From Limiplasma merdipullorum (GTDB taxonomy: Bacteria; Bacillota; Clostridia; Christensenellales; Aristaeellaceae): a stretch of DNA of 15,967 nucleotides. Made by a program: the position numbers and the translations under genes. Location: assembly GCA_018711955.1 (NCBI GenBank), contig DVHQ01000251.1, positions 1 through 15,967 on the forward strand, given 5' to 3'. Position 1 is the first letter of the stretch, and each line of letters begins with the position of its first letter. The notes under the pieces were generated by a model that saw only the letters and a list, made by a program, of their open reading frames with translations, made no database searches and was not told the DNA's origin. Below, piece by piece: positions 6,256 through 13,967 of this stretch.

Positions 6256-7809
6256 TTGATCCGAAAATATGCGGTGCTCGCCCTGTCCATGGCGCTGGCG
6301 TGCACCCTGCTTACCGGCTGCGCCCCTGTGGGCCTGCCTGTCACGGATGACGAGCCCGCCGTGACGCTGCCACCTGCCGAGGTCTCGTATCTGGCTCCCA
6401 TCGGGGATGCCTCGCTGGAATATACGGCTCCCGCCACGCTCTATCTGCCCCGCCACGACGGCATGGGTCTGACCACGGTGGAGAGCGAGGTATCCTTCTC
6501 CCCCACCCGCTCCGATGCCGAAAGCCTAGCACGCGCGCTGCTGGCGCATGCCGGTGACGGCAACGCCAGCCCCGTGGGCGGCAGCGTGCGCCTGTCGCTG
6601 TATGGGGTCAATCCGGTGGAGGTCAGCCGCAATGTGGCCACCGTCAACCTGGCGGCCAACGCCCTGCAGCTCAGCCGCGACGCGCTGTACCTGGCCTGCC
6701 AGGCCATTGCCAACACGCTGACCACTTTGCCGGAAATCGAATGGGTCAACTTTCTGGTGGTGGACCGCCCCGTGGGGCTGGACATAGCCAACACGCTTCC
6801 GATGGGCGCGTTTTCAGCCACGACGGCACAGGACATCGGCGCGGCATATGAACAGCTGCTTTCCCGCCGGGTCGACAGCGGTTCGGACGCATCGCTCAAG
6901 CCTCTTACTTCCAATGTAACGCTGTATTTTCCCGTCAGCGGCATGGATGGCGTAGTCAGCGAGGTACGCAGCGTATCGTTTTCCGATCAGGTGTTTTCCA
7001 ACATGGTGGTCGCCATCCTGCGCGAGCTGGCGCAGGGTCCCACCGGGGAGATTGACTCCCCCGCCCTGCCGCTGCTGGGCGACCTGCTCACCGCCGACCC
7101 CGTGCTGGTCAATTCCGAATCCACGGGTGGATCGGTCATTGAGCTGGAGTTTGCCTATAACCTGGATGATATGCTGGAAGCCTACGGCCTGACCCGGGCG
7201 CAGAGCATGGCCTCGTTGTGCTATACGCTGTGCACCTTCTTCCCCAACGTGAGCGGCATCCGCGTGTCCATCAACGACACGCCCGTAAGCCAGCTGCAGC
7301 TGGAGGAGGACCAGGACGTGTCCATCAGCTTTGCGGAAAACGTGCTCCTGCGCACCGATTTTTCCACCTTGCTCTACGATTACTGTACCCTGTACTTTGC
7401 CGACACGGACGGTCAGCACCTGCGCGAGGTCAGGCGTCCCGTGCCTTACACGCAGCGCATGAGCCCGCGCACGCTGCTCATTGAGCTGGCGCGCGGCCCC
7501 AAGGCATATGACAGCGTGGACGGACTCACGGCGGTGATGCCTGCCGGAGCCATACAAGACACCGACATTCTGGGGCTGGCGCTATCCGAGGGCACCATGT
7601 TGGTCAACTTCGCCCCCTCCTTTGAAAATGTGGGAGCAGGCATGGACGAAACCCAGGAGCGCCTGCTGGTGTATGCCATGGTCAACACGCTCTGTGCCGG
7701 CACCAAAGCGGACAGCGTGTGCTTCTTCCGCGGAGGCGCCCAATTCGACGGATTTTCAGGAAAAATTTACTGGCGCGGGTTGTTCTATCCGCTGCCGGCG
7801 GACAGCTGA
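6256..7809 (+). CDS. Lipoprotein with three GerMN-like domains
   Basis: This 517-residue predicted lipoprotein has a signal peptide with lipobox LTG-C at 19-22, so it should be anchored to the outer face of the membrane through Cys22. Three similar units follow at about 58-175, 218-345 and 375-515. Each opens with a short strand (ATLYLP, VTLYFP, CTLYFA), then a helix bearing the LAR-LL / LREL-GP / LARGP motif, a strand of the type VNL/IELEFA/MLVNFAP, and a helix before the last strand. This is the GerMN (sporulation/spore germination, PF10646-type) pattern. The start is TTG at 6256 with AAGGAGG 8 nt upstream; it is 21 nt after the kinase stop and surely co-transcribed. Actinobacterial LpqB, a GerMN lipoprotein, is encoded in the same place after mtrAB and affects MtrB; an accessory role with this kinase is inferred. 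Its own terminator follows. Confidence 0.85.
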   Translation: MIRKYAVLALSMALACTLLTGCAPVGLPVTDDEPAVTLPPAEVSYLAPIGDASLEYTAPATLYLPRHDGMGLTTVESEVSFSPTRSDAESLARALLAHAGDGNASPVGGSVRLSLYGVNPVEVSRNVATVNLAANALQLSRDALYLACQAIANTLTTLPEIEWVNFLVVDRPVGLDIANTLPMGAFSATTAQDIGAAYEQLLSRRVDSGSDASLKPLTSNVTLYFPVSGMDGVVSEVRSVSFSDQVFSNMVVAILRELAQGPTGEIDSPALPLLGDLLTADPVLVNSESTGGSVIELEFAYNLDDMLEAYGLTRAQSMASLCYTLCTFFPNVSGIRVSINDTPVSQLQLEEDQDVSISFAENVLLRTDFSTLLYDYCTLYFADTDGQHLREVRRPVPYTQRMSPRTLLIELARGPKAYDSVDGLTAVMPAGAIQDTDILGLALSEGTMLVNFAPSFENVGAGMDETQERLLVYAMVNTLCAGTKADSVCFFRGGAQFDGFSGKIYWRGLFYPLPADS

Positions 7810-7814
7810 ACAAA

Positions 7815-7850
7815 CGGCGGGGAACCAAAGCGTTCCCCGCCGATCTTTGT
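7815..7850. terminator. Bidirectional terminator between convergent genes
   Basis: A perfect 11-bp stem (CGGCGGGGAAC 7815-7825 with GTTCCCCGCCG 7832-7842) has a 6-nt loop. On the plus strand ATCTTTGTTT follows; on the minus strand TTTGTTC follows. It lies between the stop of the GerMN lipoprotein (7809) and the stop of the XRE protein (7857), and can serve both. Confidence 0.8.
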
Positions 7851-7856
7851 TTCCCC

Positions 7857-8462
7857 CTACCTGGTGATGCGCCGCCTGCACAGGCCCGTCCTGCCGCAGG
7901 CGGGGCATACCAGCCTGCGCCGGGTAAAGGTGTGGTATGCCTTGACATATTCGCCCAGGGCGGGCGTAAACGTCGCCTTGCAATGCGGGCACTGATAGTA
8001 GCCGGCTCTCGCGTCCAGCACGGCCGCGGCCCCTACGCCCGCCGCGCCCGTTATCAGGGCCAGGGCGATCAGTGCAATCCGCGCGGCCGCGGGCAGCGTT
8101 AGAAACGCGGCCAGGGCAATCAGCGCGCACACCGCGATTCCCGTAATGGCGGCGCAGATCAGGGACAGCGCCAGCCTTTTTTTATTTTCCGCATTTTCCC
8201 GGATCAGTTCCATCATGTTTTCCTCCGCTTTCTTTTGATAATCTGCCTGTGCGACCCGCTCGCCCGAAAGCAGGTCGTTGACCGTAATGCCAAGCACCGC
8301 GCAGAGCGGCAGCATCAGCGAAACTTCCGGCAGCCCGTTGCCACATTCCCATTTTGACACGGTTTTGTCGCTGATGCCCAGCCCGTCCGCAAGCTGCCGC
8401 TGCGTCAGGCCGCCCGTCTTCCTGCACTGCGCAATAAACCTGCCAATGCGGATCTGGTCCAT
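7857..8462 (-). CDS. XRE-type HTH membrane protein with zinc ribbon
   Basis: This 201-residue protein begins MDQIRIGRFIAQCRK. I chose ATG 8462 because AGGAG ends exactly 8 nt upstream; a GTG at 8471 would overlap that ribosome site. Residues 5-62 form an XRE/Cro helix-turn-helix (LTQRQLADGLGISDKTVSKWECG, then LPEVSLMLPLCAVLGITVNDLL). A charged helix follows (70-96), then two membrane segments at about 98-122 and 127-149. At the C-terminus CPHC (158-161) and CPAC (186-189) form a probable four-Cys zinc site. HTH-plus-membrane proteins of this kind occur in Bacillota and are thought to be membrane-tethered regulators; the signal and targets are unknown. No obvious promoter was found upstream. 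It is divergent from the P-type ATPase gene and could regulate it; this is inference. Confidence 0.85.
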   Translation of the reverse strand: MDQIRIGRFIAQCRKTGGLTQRQLADGLGISDKTVSKWECGNGLPEVSLMLPLCAVLGITVNDLLSGERVAQADYQKKAEENMMELIRENAENKKRLALSLICAAITGIAVCALIALAAFLTLPAAARIALIALALITGAAGVGAAAVLDARAGYYQCPHCKATFTPALGEYVKAYHTFTRRRLVCPACGRTGLCRRRITR

Positions 8463-8569
8463 GTTCCCCACTCCTTTCGCCGCTATGGTACACCCAAAGC
8501 CCCCGCAAAGCCACCCACGATGCGTAGAGTTTCACAAATTCCATGAAGCGCAGAGTCTTTCATTCCGCG

Positions 8570-8725
8570 ATTCGTGCGCTTGGCCGGTAAAGCACGGAAT
8601 TGTATGTTTGGGCTTGGACGTGGGTATGATTGAAGCGGAAACAGGTTTTCTTTCCGCTTTTTTGTGCTATGGTTCGGAAAGGACGAAGGCCTCCATACCT
8701 GGAGTGAGCCCGTTCCGGAAAGGAA
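8570..8725 (+). promoter_or_regulatory. Leader of the P-type ATPase gene with terminator-like hairpin
   Basis: The first possible hairpin is ATTCGTGC (8570-8577) with GCACGGAAT (8592-8600), with one bulge. The second is a 9-bp perfect stem AAGCGGAAA (8633-8641)/TTTCCGCTT (8651-8659) followed by six T, which looks like an intrinsic terminator. No plus-strand gene lies upstream that it could end, so it is probably an attenuator in the ATPase leader. The 3' arm TTTCCG can also pair with CGGAAAGG at 8676-8683 or with the copy at 8716-8723, which includes the ribosome site. TATGAT at 8625 is a possible -10 but has no good -35. Confidence 0.45.
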
Positions 8726-8734
8726 GTGGAAGGT

Positions 8735-11371
8735 TTGGATTGGTACAGGAAAAGCGTCGATGAAACCGCGCGGGCGCTGGGCACCGAGGCAGCCGTGGGC
8801 CTGACCGGTGCTGAGGCTGCCGCGCGGCTGGAAAAGCACGGCCCCAACGCGCTGAAGCAGGCGAAGAAGCAGGCCCTCTGGCAGATGTATCTGGCGCAGC
8901 TCAAAGATGTGATGGTGCTGGTGCTTCTGGCCGCGGCGCTGATTTCCGGCGTTCTGCTTGGCGAATGGGTGGACGCGGGCATCATCCTGCTGGTGGTATT
9001 GCTCAACGCCCTGCTGGGCGTAATACAGGAAAACCGGGCCGAGAAATCGTTGGAGGCGCTGAAAAAGCTGTCGTCGCCCCATGCGAAGGTGCGCCGTGAC
9101 GGCGAGATCTCCTCCGTACCCGCGGCAGACCTGGTACCCGGCGACGTGGTGCTGCTGGAGGCGGGCGATTATGTGTCCGCCGATTTGCGGCTCACCGTAT
9201 CGGCGGGTCTGCGCGTGGATGAAAGCGCCCTGACCGGCGAAAGCGAGCCGGTGGAAAAACACGCCGAAACCCTGCCCCAGGAAGGCGACCTTCCCCTGGG
9301 CGATCGGACCAACCTCGCCTTTTCCGGCAGCCTGGTCACCTACGGACGGGGCGAAGGAATCGTTGTCGCCACAGGGATGGACACGCAGCTGGGCGCCATC
9401 GCCGGCATGCTGGGCGGCGAGGAGGGCGTGGAGACGCCCCTGCAGCGTCGCATGGCCGACCTGGGCAAAAAGCTGGCGCTGCTGTGCATTGGGGTATGCG
9501 TGCTGGTCTTTGTGGCAGGGGTGGCCTACGGAAACGATGCGGGCGAGATGTTTCTGACGGCCATCAGCCTGGCCGTGGCGGCCATACCCGAGGGGCTGCT
9601 GGCCATTGTGACCATCGTGCTGGCCATCGGCGTGCAGCAGATGATCGCGCAGAACGCCATCATCCGCCGCCTGCCGGCTGTGGAAGCCCTGGGCAGCGCC
9701 ACAGTGATCTGCTCGGATAAGACAGGTACCCTGACCATGAACCGCATGACGGTCACGGCCCTGTGCGAACCCTTTGCCGTCATGGACGCCACGGCACAGG
9801 CCCCCTCCGTGCCGCTTATGAACGCCATGGGCCTGTGCAACGATGCCGCGCCCACCCGAAACGGGCAGGGGGAAACCGTGCTTGCGGGCGATCCCACGGA
9901 AACGGCGCTGCTTGCCTGCGCCAATCGCTGGGGCTTTGACGGCCCTGCCGCCCAGACGGCCACGCCGCGCGTGGATGAACTGCCCTTTGACAGCGAGGTC
10001 AAGCGCATGGCCACCGTGCACCGCCTCGCGCAGGACCGATATGCCGTCTATGTCAAGGGCGGGCTGGACGAGGTACTCGCCCTGTGCGTGAATGTCCGGG
10101 AGGGCGAATCCGTGCGTCCTCTCACGGAAGAGGACCGCATCCGAATCCAGGCATCGGCCGCCGAAATGGCGTCAAGCGCCCTGCGGGTGCTGGCCTTCGC
10201 CACGCGGGAGACTGCTTCGCTCGCCGCGCCCGGCGACCGCACCGCCTATGAAAGCGGCCTGACCTTTCTGGGCATGGCCGGCATGATCGATCCGCCGCGT
10301 CCCACCGCGCGCGAGGCTGTGGCGCGCTGCCGCCGTGCCGGCATCAAGCCCGTAATGATTACCGGCGACCACCGGCTCACCGCCAGCGCCATCGCGCGTG
10401 ATCTGGGCATTCTGGAAAAGCAGGACCGGGTCCTGACCGGTCAGGATCTGGACCGCATGGACGATGAGCGTCTGCGCGAGGAAGTGCGCGATATTGCCGT
10501 TTACGCTCGCGTATCGCCGGAGCACAAGGTGCGCATCGTCAAGGCATGGCAAAGCTGGGGCGACGTGGTCGCCATGACCGGCGACGGCGTAAACGACGCG
10601 CCGGCGCTCAAGCGCGCGGACATCGGTGTGGCCATGGGCCAGACCGGCACCGAGGTGAGCAAGGAAGCCGCCGCCATGATCCTGACCGACGATAACTTCG
10701 CCACCATCGTGGGCGCTGTGGCACAGGGCCGTGTTTTGTACATGAACATTCTCAAGGCCATCCAGTTTTTGCTCAGTTCCAATCTGGGCGAGGTGCTGCT
10801 CATCTTCGTGGCGACGGTGCTCAATCTGGGGTCCCCGCTTTTGCCCATTCACATCCTGTGGGTCAACCTCATCACCGACTCGCTCCCTGCGCTTGCTTTG
10901 GGCATGGAGCCCGCCGAGCCTGACGTGATGGACCTTCCCCCACGCGATCCCCGCTCCCCCATCTTCACCCGGCCGCTTCTGCTGCGCGTGATCTATCAGG
11001 GCCTGATGATCGCAGGTCTGTCGCTTGCCGCGTATCTGACGGGGGCGCGCGTCAGCCCGGATACAGGGCATACCATGGCCTTTGCGGTGCTGGCCTTCTC
11101 GCAGCTTGCGCACGCCTTCAACGTGCGCAGCAACACCCACTCGGCCTTCATGCGCGGCAAGATGAACCGGTGGATGATTCCCGCTTTCCTGAGCGGTGTC
11201 GCGTTGCAGCTGTGCGTGCTGCTGGTTCCCTTCCTTCAGGGGCTGTTCCATGTGGCCGCTCTCACTCCCGCCCAATGGGGCCTGGTGGCCCTGCTCAGCC
11301 TGATGCCGCTGCCCATTGTGGAAATGCTCAAGGCGCTGGGCCTGACGGGCGAAAGCCGCACAAAGCGCTGA
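8735..11371 (+). CDS. P-type IIA cation (Ca2+-like) ATPase
   Basis: This is an 878-residue ATP-driven cation pump of the SERCA/PMCA-like type. I chose TTG 8735 (MDWYRKSV), 8 nt after AAAGGAAG; a GTG at 8726 abuts that site. Numbering from 8735, the motifs are: actuator TGES (167-170), membrane PEGL (Glu286), phosphorylation site DKTGTLT (Asp328), GDPTE (385-389), VKGG in the nucleotide domain, MITGDH, and hinge TGDGVNDAP. Membrane helix 5 has SSNLGE (Asn683, Glu686) and helix 6 has NLITDS (Asn711, Asp715). Glu in PEGL with Asn/Glu/Asn/Asp in helices 5-6 match Ca2+ ligands in SERCA, so Ca2+ export is likely, with Mn2+ an alternative. KGG replaces the usual KGA before the nucleotide site. Length is normal for the bacterial family. 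Ten membrane segments are expected. A terminator-like leader suggests regulated expression. Confidence 0.93.
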   Translation: MDWYRKSVDETARALGTEAAVGLTGAEAAARLEKHGPNALKQAKKQALWQMYLAQLKDVMVLVLLAAALISGVLLGEWVDAGIILLVVLLNALLGVIQENRAEKSLEALKKLSSPHAKVRRDGEISSVPAADLVPGDVVLLEAGDYVSADLRLTVSAGLRVDESALTGESEPVEKHAETLPQEGDLPLGDRTNLAFSGSLVTYGRGEGIVVATGMDTQLGAIAGMLGGEEGVETPLQRRMADLGKKLALLCIGVCVLVFVAGVAYGNDAGEMFLTAISLAVAAIPEGLLAIVTIVLAIGVQQMIAQNAIIRRLPAVEALGSATVICSDKTGTLTMNRMTVTALCEPFAVMDATAQAPSVPLMNAMGLCNDAAPTRNGQGETVLAGDPTETALLACANRWGFDGPAAQTATPRVDELPFDSEVKRMATVHRLAQDRYAVYVKGGLDEVLALCVNVREGESVRPLTEEDRIRIQASAAEMASSALRVLAFATRETASLAAPGDRTAYESGLTFLGMAGMIDPPRPTAREAVARCRRAGIKPVMITGDHRLTASAIARDLGILEKQDRVLTGQDLDRMDDERLREEVRDIAVYARVSPEHKVRIVKAWQSWGDVVAMTGDGVNDAPALKRADIGVAMGQTGTEVSKEAAAMILTDDNFATIVGAVAQGRVLYMNILKAIQFLLSSNLGEVLLIFVATVLNLGSPLLPIHILWVNLITDSLPALALGMEPAEPDVMDLPPRDPRSPIFTRPLLLRVIYQGLMIAGLSLAAYLTGARVSPDTGHTMAFAVLAFSQLAHAFNVRSNTHSAFMRGKMNRWMIPAFLSGVALQLCVLLVPFLQGLFHVAALTPAQWGLVALLSLMPLPIVEMLKALGLTGESRTKR

Positions 11372-11379
11372 CGCAAAGA

Positions 11380-11410
11380 GCCGCCCGGCGCAATGCCGGG
11401 CGGCCCTTTC
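11380..11410. terminator. Bidirectional terminator after the ATPase gene
   Basis: A perfect 10-bp GC-rich stem (GCCGCCCGGC 11380-11389 with GCCGGGCGGC 11395-11404) has a 5-nt loop GCAAT. CCTTTCGCTT follows on plus and TCTTTGCG on minus. T-tracts are weak, but the position between two convergent stops supports the call. Confidence 0.7.
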
Positions 11411-11420
11411 GCTTATGAGA

Positions 11421-13328
11421 TCATGGTTCCTTTTCGTAGGTATAGCGCACAATCAGCCACGGCTTGCTGTCGTACATGCCGTAGGCGTCGCCATAGAGGT
11501 CATAGCACTTGCCTACCTCCCAGGTGGTACGGGAGCCGTTTTCCACGTACACCAGCATGGGCGACTCTTCCGTACCGACGTTCACAAAGGCGCGCTGCGG
11601 CTTGGTGGTTTCAATGGAGGTCACGATGGCCTTCTGACAGATGTAGATCTGCTGATTGGCCACACGGGTGCTGAGGTTGTCCATGTAGTTGGTGTACATA
11701 TCCTTCATGCTCCACGCCTTGCGCGAGTAGATATCGACGTTTGGCACGTAGGTGACGTTATGTTCCACGCGCGTGGTGGCCTTGCCGGGATAATCCGCTG
11801 TGATGATGATGGTGTTTACGCCGATTTTATCAAACTTGGCCACAAAGCTGAACGACCCGTCCACGGCCGTATTGGTAATATCCAGATCGCTGTAGGGTGA
11901 AAGCACCTTGACCACAGCGCCGGGCAGTGTGGTGCCGCGCACGGTCATAAAGCCGTCGTCGTTGGTGCTGGCGATATCGCTGGCCAGATCCAGAGGAATT
12001 TCCTGCTTTTCGCGGTAAAGGGTCACAGTGAGGGTATTTTCGCGGCAATACTGGCTGCGCACCCGAATCTCAAAATTGTTTTCTCCGATGGGCTGCACGG
12101 TGGCATTGTAGCTGACCTTTCCGCCCTCGGTATTGACCAGGTCGCTGTAGTCCTCGCCGTTGATGGTGACGGTGCTGCCCTCACGCACGTAAAAGACGAT
12201 GTTGTACAGCGCCGTACTGACCACCTGATAGGGGCTGTCGGGCGTGCTGAGCTCGATGGGCGAAAGCGGAATGTCGATTTCGTAATGGATGGGTTCCAGT
12301 GCCTGCTGCTTGCCCGAATCGGTGATGACATAGGGGGTGAGGGTCACCGTCATGGTATCCTGCAGGTAATCCTCATAGTTGTCGTACCAGACGTGATCGA
12401 GAATATCAAAGGTGGCGACACCTCCGGTCACAATGGCGGAAGTGCGCAGCTCGCGGATGGTGATGCGCTGGCCATCCTCGCCGGGAATGGTCACGGTATG
12501 CGCCGCCATATCGTCGCGGATGGTGGGAATGACCACAGCGGTGCGCTCGTCCACATTCTGATCCGCCGTGAGCATAGGGATGACGAAGGCCACAGCCAGC
12601 CATCCTGCCACGCCCAGCATGCCCAGCAGCACCAGAAAGCGCAGGATGCGCCTTCCGCTGTGGCGGCGAGGCTTGCGGCTGAGGGCAGCGTTTTTAAGGC
12701 GCATGGAGTTTTCGTATTCATCCTGATTGGCAAAGGAGGGAAGATACGCGCTGGTATCGTGGTAGCCGTCATAGACCGTTTCGCTTTCGTCCGGGTGCTG
12801 GATGTTGACGATACGGCGGGTGTTGCCGTAGCCGTACACCTCGTCCTCCGGCTGGGAGGATGAATAGGTGGTGCGGTACTTGACAGGCACCACGCGCCTT
12901 GCGTCGGGCGCCACCTCGCCCTCCTCCACCAGCTCCGGGGCCACGGGACGCAAGGCGGTATCCGGGTCGTCATAGGCGGAAAAGAAGGTACCGCGATTGC
13001 TGGTGGTCCGCACTGAACGCCCGGACGGCGCCATGCCGCGCCGGGCCGCTTCCTCGCGCAGCATGCGCTGCTTCTGCTCGCCCATGAGTTTGCGGCTTTT
13101 CAGGTCCGCCATCTCACTGGCGAGGGTATCGCGCGGGTCGTTGGTGGTTTCCTGCTCGCCCGTTTCATCTACGCGCACATAGGTGTTCTTGCGGTCCCTG
13201 TCCTCCAGTTCCAGCTGCCAGGCAGGCACGCCCTGTGGACCATAGGCGTCGTTGGGCAGCTCCTGCCCGCAGTAGATACAATGCGGCAGGCTGGCCTGAT
13301 TCCATTTTCCGCAATTTGGGCATTTCAT
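11421..13328 (-). CDS. Zinc-ribbon membrane protein with extracytoplasmic Ig-like and OB-like regions
   Basis: This 635-residue protein has a signal-anchor layout. An N-terminal zinc ribbon (MKCPNC...HCIYCG; Cys3, Cys6, Cys17, Cys20) is followed by a long, charged, low-complexity cytoplasmic linker (about 22-225), an Arg/Lys-rich stop (RKPRRHSGRR) and one membrane segment at about 229-252. The outside part has beta-rich regions at 262-440 and a bacterial Ig-like domain at about 446-527 (MTVRGTTLPGAVVKVL, GSFSFVAKF). The C-terminal ~100 residues (IYICQKAIVTSIETT...YDLYGDAYGMY) look like an OB-type barrel. Function is unknown; a cell-envelope structural or sensing role is likely. The ATG at 13328 is 10 nt after AAGGAG. 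No terminal promoter is clear; it may be read from the small gene upstream. The domain assignment of the beta parts is tentative. Confidence 0.8.
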   Translation of the reverse strand: MKCPNCGKWNQASLPHCIYCGQELPNDAYGPQGVPAWQLELEDRDRKNTYVRVDETGEQETTNDPRDTLASEMADLKSRKLMGEQKQRMLREEAARRGMAPSGRSVRTTSNRGTFFSAYDDPDTALRPVAPELVEEGEVAPDARRVVPVKYRTTYSSSQPEDEVYGYGNTRRIVNIQHPDESETVYDGYHDTSAYLPSFANQDEYENSMRLKNAALSRKPRRHSGRRILRFLVLLGMLGVAGWLAVAFVIPMLTADQNVDERTAVVIPTIRDDMAAHTVTIPGEDGQRITIRELRTSAIVTGGVATFDILDHVWYDNYEDYLQDTMTVTLTPYVITDSGKQQALEPIHYEIDIPLSPIELSTPDSPYQVVSTALYNIVFYVREGSTVTINGEDYSDLVNTEGGKVSYNATVQPIGENNFEIRVRSQYCRENTLTVTLYREKQEIPLDLASDIASTNDDGFMTVRGTTLPGAVVKVLSPYSDLDITNTAVDGSFSFVAKFDKIGVNTIIITADYPGKATTRVEHNVTYVPNVDIYSRKAWSMKDMYTNYMDNLSTRVANQQIYICQKAIVTSIETTKPQRAFVNVGTEESPMLVYVENGSRTTWEVGKCYDLYGDAYGMYDSKPWLIVRYTYEKEP

Positions 13329-13566
13329 CCGCCAAGCGCTCCTTCTGCTGTTGGTTTCGTAGGGAATTTCGCCGCCGCTCTGCCGGATTCCTGCCCGGCG
13401 CGCAGAGTGTTACAGGCTGGCAGTCCTGTGCCGTGCCTGTTCGCGGCCGACCCGGCTACGCCTGACATGCGGCTTCTTTCCACGGCAGCTCAGGCTTTCG
13501 CCCTTCTTGCCTCCGCACGTGCCAGGAGGGGCATATCCATTTCACAGCGTCTCCGCTTCCCTTTCT
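13329..13566. other. Gap of 238 nt without an assigned gene
   Basis: This lies between two minus-strand genes and is too long for an ordinary operon spacer. I see no convincing promoter or terminator. A 29-codon minus-strand reading frame (13545 to 13456, GTG start, GGAG 5 nt upstream) exists, but its composition (rich in Trp, Arg, Lys) gives no recognisable family. ACAGG/CCTGT can pair in the 13412-13442 part. It may be a leader for the zinc-ribbon gene or decayed sequence. Confidence 0.3.
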
Positions 13567-13890
13567 TTATGTGCGGCCCCACAGGTATTCGTGCCACAGT
13601 TCCATAAAGCAGTCCAGCAGCAGCGCTACGGTCATATCCTCATCGTCTTCGCCGGGATTGTCACCCAGCCAGGCATCATAGACGTATTCAAAGGCCTCGT
13701 CCTCATCGTATTCGTTAGGGCCGGGCCCGCCGTCGGGCGCGATCACCCCGGTCAGGCGCATGAAATGCAGATCATATTCGATCATGCTGCCGACGATCTG
13801 CGGCAGGCGGTCCCAGATGGCCCGAAAGGGCTTTGGGTCCAGTCCGTCGATGATATATCTGACGGCCTCCTCCCTGTCAACATCCGGCAT
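13567..13890 (-). CDS. Small acidic protein of unknown function
   Basis: This 107-residue soluble protein has no signal peptide and no membrane segment. It is rich in Asp and Glu, with an acidic cluster in the middle (PNEYDEDEAFEYVYD) and another at GDNPGEDDEDM, and aromatic residues near the end (FMELWHEYLWGRT). I do not recognise the family. The start is well supported: GGAGGAGGG lies 6 nt upstream of ATG 13890. That site follows directly after the rplS terminator (13917-13949), leaving little room for a separate promoter, so it may depend on read-through from rplS. A 238-nt gap separates it from the zinc-ribbon gene downstream. Confidence 0.75.
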   Translation of the reverse strand: MPDVDREEAVRYIIDGLDPKPFRAIWDRLPQIVGSMIEYDLHFMRLTGVIAPDGGPGPNEYDEDEAFEYVYDAWLGDNPGEDDEDMTVALLLDCFMELWHEYLWGRT

Positions 13891-13916
13891 GAGAATCCCT
13901 CCTCCTGTTCAGGATA

Positions 13917-13949
13917 CCAAAAGAGCGCCCAAACATACTTTGGGCGCTC
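13917..13949 (-). terminator. Intrinsic terminator after rplS
   Basis: A perfect 11-bp stem (GAGCGCCCAAA 13923-13933 with TTTGGGCGCTC 13939-13949) has a 5-nt loop. On the minus strand it is followed by TTTTGG. It lies about 20 nt after the rplS stop. Confidence 0.85.
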
Positions 13950-13967
13950 CTGGTGTTTCCGTTTGGA

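Noticed and set aside
8463..8471. GTG 8471 as start of the XRE protein
   Set aside because: It falls on the ribosome binding site that serves ATG 8462 at ideal spacing.
8470..8734. yybP-ykoY manganese riboswitch before the ATPase
   Set aside because: Neighbour type would fit, but the conserved yybP-ykoY core sequences are not visible.
8626..8763. Leader peptide of 45 codons overlapping the ATPase start
   Set aside because: No ribosome site before ATG 8626, and it runs across the terminator-like hairpin and deep into the ATPase gene.
8483..10021. Long minus-strand open frame opposite the ATPase gene
   Set aside because: It is the antisense shadow of a clear P-type ATPase, rich in His, Gln and Gly with no recognisable domain; common in GC-rich coding DNA.
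10172..11452. Second long minus-strand frame opposite the ATPase gene
   Set aside because: Same antisense effect; composition biased to His, Gln and Arg, no ribosome site, and the plus-strand product has all family motifs.
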